Shown: piece by piece, positions 56,943 to 64,000 of the stretch
Layout: the number at the start of each line of letters is the position of its first letter
How positions within the stretch are numbered: position 1 is the first letter of the stretch
Assembly: GCA_036924285.1 (NCBI GenBank)
Contig: JAYKYS010000016.1
Coordinates: forward strand, 4,836,001 to 4,900,000
DNA: 64,000 nucleotides
Reading direction: 5' to 3'
DNA from: Asterella californica
Taxonomy: Eukaryota > Streptophyta > Marchantiopsida > Marchantiales > Aytoniaceae
The notes under the pieces: generated by a model
Seen by the model: only the letters and a program-made list of their open reading frames with translations
What the model was told of the DNA's origin: nothing
The model's database searches: none
Program-made: the position numbers and the translations under genes

Positions 56943-58547
56943 TCATCCTATACCCGTAGCCACAAAAGCATCCATCCATTCTCCTTCGTCCTCAGCATGT
57001 CCGTCCTTGATGAAGCAGATGTAAGCATCATGGACTTCTCTTGTAGCTGCATCCAAGACCTCCCGTGATAGGAACCCAACCTTGACATCTTGAATGCGCT
57101 CCTCCCAACCTCTCTTCACATCCATCGTCATAACCTCAACTCCAATATCTGGTTGTTGTTTGCATGCAACCAGATCACCCATATCCACTATTTGTACCTC
57201 AACCATCTCCTCCGGTTGAGAAGGATCGCCCTCCATTGCCAATTCAGGAAGAATAGTTTCCTGTTGAACCTTATCTTCCCCAGCTTGCTTCCCTGAAGAT
57301 GTCTCTTCTTGTCTTTTCTTCTCGCTCTGCATCATGGATGCAGTATCCAACTTGAGCTCGTCTGGATCCACGTGCTCACCCAAACCATCTATATGGAGAT
57401 CATGCTCAATCTCCTCCACTCTAGCACCATAACTTGTAGCTTCGATAGCTACAACTGCAGGTACCGCAAAGTAATCATCTATCAATCTCTTCATCCCTCC
57501 TTTACCAACGTTGGCTTGAAGGAGAGTACCCGAACTTCTGAATGCAACCTTTCCATCCTCCCAAGAAATAACCTCTCGTTGCAAAGACTCTGTGAAGTCG
57601 ATGCAATCATCTCGCTGATGGTCAGTACCATCACACCACACGCACTGATGTACCCAAGCTGGTTTGGGTACAAGTTCCATCTTAGTCGATGATCCCTTAT
57701 CCTCCAACCTAGTAACCTTAGCTTGCAGATCTTGCATCTTTTGCTGTAGGTTCTCGATGGTTGGATCCTTTTTTTCTACAACCACAACTTGAGGTTGAAC
57801 CTCAGATACTACCTGAACTGGTGCGGTAGTCAAAGCTGCAGGTGTCAACCTTGTAACCCTTTCTCTTGTACGTCTCCGGACAAGAAGCTCAACAGCTTCA
57901 TGCACAACCTCCCAATTTTGTGTCAACCCTTCTTCTTCCTCCCCGTCCTCAAAAAGTAGTTCTAACTGTTCCTGCCATGGTTCATCCGCAGCTTGAAGAA
58001 ACAGCTCCGTCTTGTAGCTCTCCAAGGTTAGCTTGTCCACCCGAGGTAGTTGAGAGAATTGTCTCTCAAACTCCTTTAAAAGCTCTGCAGGCTGTAAACC
58101 CTTGCTGGATCGGTTGACCCATTCCAAAAACGATTTCTTGGTTACTCGATCTGAGCTTCCCAAGAAATACTCCTCCATCAGCACATGTGAAAATGCATCC
58201 CAGTTCCTCCCAAAACGCTTTGTTAGACCCTTCACATGCTCCCTTATCTCAGGCACCGCAGCGAGTTCGAACGTCTCGATCATCTCCTTCTCCGGTACCT
58301 GATCCAAATCCATCTCCATCTTGTAACATCTCAAGTACTCAGAGATGTCTCTCCCACCAAAAAGATCAAACTTGTCGGTCACCCTTCCAAGCGCCTTCTT
58401 CCCCAAAGCCTCTTTTTGTTGCTTCCCTTGCTCTTGTCGCATAAATAAAGTGAAGGCTTGAAACAATCGTGCAGTTGCTGCATCCAACTGCACCCCTGGT
58501 ATCCCCTCTGATCTATCCATTCCGTCCAAAGTCATGGCTCGTCCCAT
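56943..58547 (-). CDS. Gag polyprotein, array unit 5
   Basis: 534 codons, identical in translation to unit 1. Intact frame and zinc knuckle. Confidence 0.85.
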   Translation of the reverse strand: MGRAMTLDGMDRSEGIPGVQLDAATARLFQAFTLFMRQEQGKQQKEALGKKALGRVTDKFDLFGGRDISEYLRCYKMEMDLDQVPEKEMIETFELAAVPEIREHVKGLTKRFGRNWDAFSHVLMEEYFLGSSDRVTKKSFLEWVNRSSKGLQPAELLKEFERQFSQLPRVDKLTLESYKTELFLQAADEPWQEQLELLFEDGEEEEGLTQNWEVVHEAVELLVRRRTRERVTRLTPAALTTAPVQVVSEVQPQVVVVEKKDPTIENLQQKMQDLQAKVTRLEDKGSSTKMELVPKPAWVHQCVWCDGTDHQRDDCIDFTESLQREVISWEDGKVAFRSSGTLLQANVGKGGMKRLIDDYFAVPAVVAIEATSYGARVEEIEHDLHIDGLGEHVDPDELKLDTASMMQSEKKRQEETSSGKQAGEDKVQQETILPELAMEGDPSQPEEMVEVQIVDMGDLVACKQQPDIGVEVMTMDVKRGWEERIQDVKVGFLSREVLDAATREVHDAYICFIKDGHAEDEGEWMDAFVATGIG

Positions 58548-58718
58548 CCTCCCATCCTCTCATGATCCCAATCGTCTAGAAATCCATCATCCCAGGTCCA
58601 CAACATCCTCCCGAAAAACCATATCCATCCTCATACTCGTTCATGATTGTTGATCTCCTCTCTCAAGTTCCAACACAGAAATCTCCACCCCGGACCTTCA
58701 CGTCGAGTTCACCACCTA

Positions 58719-60226
58719 TGTCGCGTCGGACGTTTTGCGTGAAGGATGTCCAGGAAAACGCGAGGTTCCTGGTTGTGGAGATGTTGTGTGCTGAAACAGA
58801 GACAAGACAGAGAAAAACAACCACGAAAACGAATGCTGCGATATATACACTCCAAATGTATGTACAATGCCGTTTCTTTCTCCTAACAGCACAAAACTGA
58901 GGAACAGACTAGAGCAGTCTGTAACCTACTTCAGAAGCCCTAAAACAAACCCCTGAATCACAACCCTGACCCAAAATCGCCGAATCGTAGCTCAAAGCAA
59001 GAGAAACTTCTCTTTGCTAACAAACAGAGCCACAACAGTATCACGCGATCCAAACCCAAGTCCAAACCACATCCATGCGTACATGAGGACTCCCTAATCG
59101 CGTAGGCACCAAGAACGAAGAGCTTGCCTCACCGATCGCGAAGAACAATCCAATCTCAGATCGCAGGCGAACAAAAATCTGATGTAAGCGCTTCCCTGCG
59201 AGCCAATTTCACTCACAACTCCCAAACCGCCCGATGAAACTTTGAATCGTCTTCAATTTCCTGAAGAACTCGTTGTTCTGATCCCGATGGATCCAAGGAC
59301 AGCAAGTTTGGACTCCGGAACGGCCCGAACGGTCCAACTCTCCTTCACAGGTAACTGAAAACTCCAAATCTGCTTTCTGCGTCTCAATTTCATCCAGAAC
59401 ACAACTCTCGATCCGTCTCTTCCCAAACCGTCTTAACCTTTGCGTAGCCTGCTCAGATCTGAACCCAACGACGCCTTGCGCGTTTGCATTGGACCTCCAA
59501 ATCTCCCGAACCGTCCGTTGACAAGTCGCCGGAACAAGCAAGCCCATTAAGTAGCCCCCTTGCAACAGTCTGTACGTACGAAGTTCAACCCTCAATAATA
59601 AGAAGCAGGCCCCTTGCGTCTTTGATATAACGCCTGAAGCCCTAAATACCCAGTCAGCAAGTAACTTGGGGCGTAGCTTGATTTTATCTTCTTTCGAATC
59701 ACATAACTTCTTCTCTGGATGTCCAAACGAAGTAAACAAGATGCCCATGGAAAGCTGACAACGAGCTCTATCCATCTATGCGATAAAAGTGAAGATCCGA
59801 AACGGTGTCAAAAGCCCGCAAGCTGGGGCCTAGCTTGTTTTTTTCATCTTCCGAGTCTTGTAACTTCTCCACTAGGTGTCCAAACGAAGTAGATGAAGTG
59901 CCTATGGAAAGCTGACAAGGAGCTCTATCCACTGGTGCGATAAAAACGAAGATCCGAAGTGGTGCCAAAAACCCGTAAGCTGGGGCCTAGCTTGTTTTCT
60001 TCATCTTTCGAGTCTTGTAACTTCTCCACTAGGCGTCCAAACGAAGTAGACAAAGTGCCTATGGAAAGCTGACAAGGAGCTCTACCCATCTATGCGATGA
60101 AAATGGAGATCTGAAATTGTGCCAAAAACCCATAAGCTGGGGCTTAGCTTGTCTTCTCTTGAGTGTCTTTGGAGCGACAAGCATCGAAGTTTGAATTTCA
60201 AGTAGGAGCCGGTCCACGACATGACA
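58719..60226 (-). repeat. LTR 6 of the array
   Basis: 1,508 bp. Shares the three group-defining changes with LTRs 5 and 7. Confidence 0.88.
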
Positions 60227-60876
60227 TCCACCCCCTCCAAACTTGTGCATCCTCCGGTATGCACCAGAGATATCAACCAAGGAGTGGACCGGCACGCACA
60301 CTCGTTCCTATCTTGTCATCCTCCCTCCCATCTACATCAACTTCATCCTCAAGTGCGCAACTCGATCGTCATCTTGAAGTTGCTACCCTGCCATGATCCT
60401 CCCTAGATCCATGTTCATCGACCTTCACCTCGAACCTCTCACCCAATCACCCCCTCTAAATCTACACATCTTCAATATGCGAAGACATAGAAAGAATAAC
60501 CCATCATACCATAGAAATATCTTCCATCCGTCTTGTAGAACCTCATCGTTGAGGTTTGTGACCTAGTGTCGTAGTAGACATCCCTCATCCTATCAATCAT
60601 CACTCGTATCCTGAATGTAACCTTCAACCTCAAGTCTGTACATGTCATTGGACCTAATCCTCTCTTCTTTTTTGTTTTTCTGAATAAAAGAACCACACCG
60701 CTGCAACCAAAATCCTCAACCGCAACCATCATTGTCTCACTGTACAATGGTATCCTCTTCAACCATCATCCTCCTTGATCTCTTCTTCTGAAAATCCTCA
60801 CAACCTCCTAAGCATCATTCACTCAACCCAAATCATCTTCAGCAATGGCTTCTCCCCTGTAAGCCATCCTTACCCA

Positions 60877-62481
60877 TCATCCTATACCCGTAGCCACAAA
60901 AGCATCCATCCATTCTCCTTCGTCCTCAGCATGTCCGTCCTTGATGAAGCAGATGTAAGCATCATGGACTTCTCTTGTAGCTGCATCCAAGACCTCCCGT
61001 GATAGGAACCCAACCTTGACATCTTGAATGCGCTCCTCCCAACCTCTCTTCACATCCATCGTCATAACCTCAACTCCAATATCTGGTTGTTGTTTGCATG
61101 CAACCAGATCACCCATATCCACTATTTGTACCTCAACCATCTCCTCCGGTTGAGAAGGATCGCCCTCCATTGCCAATTCAGGAAGAATAGTTTCCTGTTG
61201 AACCTTATCTTCCCCAGCTTGCTTCCCTGAAGATGTCTCTTCTTGTCTTTTCTTCTCGCTCTGCATCATGGATGCAGTATCCAACTTGAGCTCGTCTGGA
61301 TCCACGTGCTCACCCAAACCATCTATATGGAGATCATGCTCAATCTCCTCCACTCTAGCACCATAACTTGTAGCTTCGATAGCTACAACTGCAGGTACCG
61401 CAAAGTAATCATCTATCAATCTCTTCATCCCTCCTTTACCAACGTTGGCTTGAAGGAGAGTACCCGAACTTCTGAATGCAACCTTTCCATCCTCCCAAGA
61501 AATAACCTCTCGTTGCAAAGACTCTGTGAAGTCGATGCAATCATCTCGCTGATGGTCAGTACCATCACACCACACGCACTGATGTACCCAAGCTGGTTTG
61601 GGTACAAGTTCCATCTTAGTCGATGATCCCTTATCCTCCAACCTAGTAACCTTAGCTTGCAGATCTTGCATCTTTTGCTGTAGGTTCTCGATGGTTGGAT
61701 CCTTTTTTTCTACAACCACAACTTGAGGTTGAACCTCAGATACTACCTGAACTGGTGCGGTAGTCAAAGCTGCAGGTGTCAACCTTGTAACCCTTTCTCT
61801 TGTACGTCTCCGGACAAGAAGCTCAACAGCTTCATGCACAACCTCCCAATTTTGTGTCAACCCTTCTTCTTCCTCCCCGTCCTCAAAAAGTAGTTCTAAC
61901 TGTTCCTGCCATGGTTCATCCGCAGCTTGAAGAAACAGCTCCGTCTTGTAGCTCTCCAAGGTTAGCTTGTCCACCCGAGGTAGTTGAGAGAATTGTCTCT
62001 CAAACTCCTTTAAAAGCTCTGCAGGCTGTAAACCCTTGCTGGATCGGTTGACCCATTCCAAAAACGATTTCTTGGTTACTCGATCTGAGCTTCCCAAGAA
62101 ATACTCCTCCATCAGCACATGTGAAAATGCATCCCAGTTCCTCCCAAAACGCTTTGTTAGACCCTTCACATGCTCCCTTATCTCAGGCACCGCAGCGAGT
62201 TCGAACGTCTCGATCATCTCCTTCTCCGGTACCTGATCCAAATCCATCTCCATCTTGTAACATCTCAAGTACTCAGAGATGTCTCTCCCACCAAAAAGAT
62301 CAAACTTGTCGGTCACCCTTCCAAGCGCCTTCTTCCCCAAAGCCTCTTTTTGTTGCTTCCCTTGCTCTTGTCGCATAAATAAAGTGAAGGCTTGAAACAA
62401 TCGTGCAGTTGCTGCATCCAACTGCACCCCTGGTATCCCCTCTGATCTATCCATTCCGTCCAAAGTCATGGCTCGTCCCAT
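60877..62481 (-). CDS. Gag polyprotein, array unit 6
   Basis: 534 codons, identical in translation to unit 1. Intact frame and zinc knuckle. This is the last complete gag in the window. Confidence 0.85.
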   Translation of the reverse strand: MGRAMTLDGMDRSEGIPGVQLDAATARLFQAFTLFMRQEQGKQQKEALGKKALGRVTDKFDLFGGRDISEYLRCYKMEMDLDQVPEKEMIETFELAAVPEIREHVKGLTKRFGRNWDAFSHVLMEEYFLGSSDRVTKKSFLEWVNRSSKGLQPAELLKEFERQFSQLPRVDKLTLESYKTELFLQAADEPWQEQLELLFEDGEEEEGLTQNWEVVHEAVELLVRRRTRERVTRLTPAALTTAPVQVVSEVQPQVVVVEKKDPTIENLQQKMQDLQAKVTRLEDKGSSTKMELVPKPAWVHQCVWCDGTDHQRDDCIDFTESLQREVISWEDGKVAFRSSGTLLQANVGKGGMKRLIDDYFAVPAVVAIEATSYGARVEEIEHDLHIDGLGEHVDPDELKLDTASMMQSEKKRQEETSSGKQAGEDKVQQETILPELAMEGDPSQPEEMVEVQIVDMGDLVACKQQPDIGVEVMTMDVKRGWEERIQDVKVGFLSREVLDAATREVHDAYICFIKDGHAEDEGEWMDAFVATGIG

Positions 62482-62652
62482 CCTCCCATCCTCTCATGAT
62501 CCCAATCGTCTAGAAATCCATCATCCCAGGTCCACAACATCCTCCCGAAAAACCATATCCATCCTCATACTCGTTCATGATTGTTGATCTCCTCTCTCAA
62601 GTTCCAACACAGAAATCTCCACCCCGGACCTTCACGTCGAGTTCACCACCTA

Positions 62653-64000
62653 TGTCGCGTCGGACGTTTTGCGTGAAGGATGTCCAGGAAAACGCGAGGT
62701 TCCTGGTTGTGGAGATGTTGTGTGCTGAAACAGAGACAAGACAGAGAAAAACAACCACGAAAACGAATGCTGCGATATATACACTCCAAATGTATGTACA
62801 ATGCCGTTTCTTTCTCCTAACAGCACAAAACTGAGGAACAGACTAGAGCAGTCTGTAACCTACTTCAGAAGCCCTAAAACAAACCCCTGAATCACAACCC
62901 TGACCCAAAATCGCCGAATCGTAGCTCAAAGCAAGAGAAACTTCTCTTTGCTAACAAACAGAGCCACAACAGTATCACGCGATCCAAACCCAAGTCCAAA
63001 CCACATCCATGCGTACATGAGGACTCCCTAATCGCGTAGGCACCAAGAACGAAGAGCTTGCCTCACCGATCGCGAAGAACAATCCAATCTCAGATCGCAG
63101 GCGAACAAAAATCTGATGTAAGCGCTTCCCTGCGAGCCAATTTCACTCACAACTCCCAAACCGCCCGATGAAACTTTGAATCGTCTTCAATTTCCTGAAG
63201 AACTCGTTGTTCTGATCCCGATGGATCCAAGGACAGCAAGTTTGGACTCCGGAACGGCCCGAACGGTCCAACTCTCCTTCACAGGTAACTGAAAACTCCA
63301 AATCTGCTTTCTGCGTCTCAATTTCATCCAGAACACAACTCTCGATCCGTCTCTTCCCAAACCGTCTTAACCTTTGCGTAGCCTGCTCAGATCTGAACCC
63401 AACGACGCCTTGCGCGTTTGCATTGGACCTCCAAATCTCCCGAACCGTCCGTTGACAAGTCGCCGGAACAAGCAAGCCCATTAAGTAGCCCCCTTGCAAC
63501 AGTCTGTACGTACGAAGTTCAACCCTCAATAATAAGAAGCAGGCCCCTTGCGTCTTTGATATAACGCCTGAAGCCCTAAATACCCAGTCAGCAAGTAACT
63601 TGGGGCGTAGCTTGATTTTATCTTCTTTCGAATCACATAACTTCTTCTCTGGATGTCCAAACGAAGTAAACAAGATGCCCATGGAAAGCTGACAACGAGC
63701 TCTATCCATCTATGCGATAAAAGTGAAGATCCGAAACGGTGTCAAAAGCCCGCAAGCTGGGGCCTAGCTTGTTTTTTTCATCTTCCGAGTCTTGTAACTT
63801 CTCCACTAGGTGTCCAAACGAAGTAGATGAAGTGCCTATGGAAAGCTGACAAGGAGCTCTATCCACTGGTGCGATAAAAACGAAGATCCGAAGTGGTGCC
63901 AAAAACCCGTAAGCTGGGGCCTAGCTTGTTTTCTTCATCTTTCGAGTCTTGTAACTTCTCCACTAGGCGTCCAAACGAAGTAGACAAAGTGCCTATGGAA
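62653..64000 (-). repeat. LTR 7 of the array, cut by the window end
   Basis: The first 1,348 of 1,508 bp are present. It has the group-defining changes of LTRs 5 and 6. Whether another internal region follows cannot be seen. Confidence 0.88.

Larger units (their letters stand above)
30089..64000 (-). mobile_element. Tandem array of a gag-only LTR retrotransposon (TR-GAG-like), 3,934-bp units
   Basis: Units begin at 30,089, 42,983, 46,917, 50,851, 54,785, 58,719 and 62,653. All complete ones are 3,934 bp, and the last is cut by the window end. The first equals 857 + 3,077 bp once the element at 30,946-39,901 and one GTAC copy are removed. Each unit reads, on the plus strand, LTR (1,508 bp, TG...CA), then the complement of a polypurine tract, a non-coding stretch, a gag ORF on the minus strand, then the complement of a tRNA-Trp primer-binding site and a 4-base spacer, then the next LTR. 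Hence the array is LTR-int-LTR-int and so on, with one LTR shared between neighbours. No pol is present. The copies differ at only a handful of sites. Confidence 0.92.

Noticed and set aside
30089..64000. Satellite DNA or CRISPR-like interpretation of the regular repeats
   Set aside because: Each unit is a complete LTR-plus-internal retrotransposon with primer site, polypurine tract and gag. The period is far too long for CRISPR and the genome is eukaryotic.

Overview
The window is nuclear DNA of a green plant (streptophyte). The one clear host gene is a complete SMC2 condensin gene with 20 exons and short GT-AG introns. The remaining sequence is mostly plant-type LTR retrotransposons, a Harbinger-like transposase relic and plastid-derived scraps. 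Short introns and this type of Ty3/gypsy element fit a bryophyte or charophyte alga better than a flowering plant, but the species cannot be determined from the sequence alone.

Layout. 1-1.1 kb: decayed Ty3/gypsy integrase on the minus strand. 2.1-9.8 kb: SMC2 on the plus strand, with two intronic hairpins. 11.0-11.9 kb: plastid-derived psaB and rrn16 fragments. 13.9-14.6 kb: PIF/Harbinger-like transposase relic. 16.0-24.8 kb: a decayed Ty3/gypsy element with an unusual polyprotein. It reads gag, protease, a DNMT3-like cytosine-5 DNA methyltransferase, reverse transcriptase, RNase H and integrase, ending in a PHD finger. Its RNase H-integrase block is now inverted in place. 25.3-29.4 kb: a region saturated with GAAGAC/GTCTTC motifs that holds a decayed coiled-coil coding sequence.

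30.1-64.0 kb: a head-to-tail array of a gag-only (TR-GAG-like) LTR retrotransposon on the minus strand. Each 3,934-bp unit is one 1,508-bp LTR plus a 2,426-bp internal region, in the form LTR-int-LTR-int and so on. Six complete units and part of a seventh are present, and the array runs off the window. Each internal region has a 534-codon gag ORF with a zinc knuckle, a primer-binding site matching the tRNA-Trp 3' end, and a polypurine tract. A separate intact Ty3/gypsy element (30,946-39,901) with identical 917-bp LTRs sits inside the first LTR of the array. Removing it together with one 4-bp target-site copy restores a unit of exactly 3,934 bp.

How the parts relate. SMC2 is an ordinary housekeeping gene. 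The TR-GAG array has no pol and must rely on enzymes supplied in trans. The intact element at 31-40 kb encodes a full pol and is probably young, but nothing shows that it mobilises the array. The methyltransferase/PHD element looks inactive here because of stops, frameshifts and the inversion. Its architecture suggests a retrotransposon that once carried its own DNA-methylation writer and a chromatin reader.
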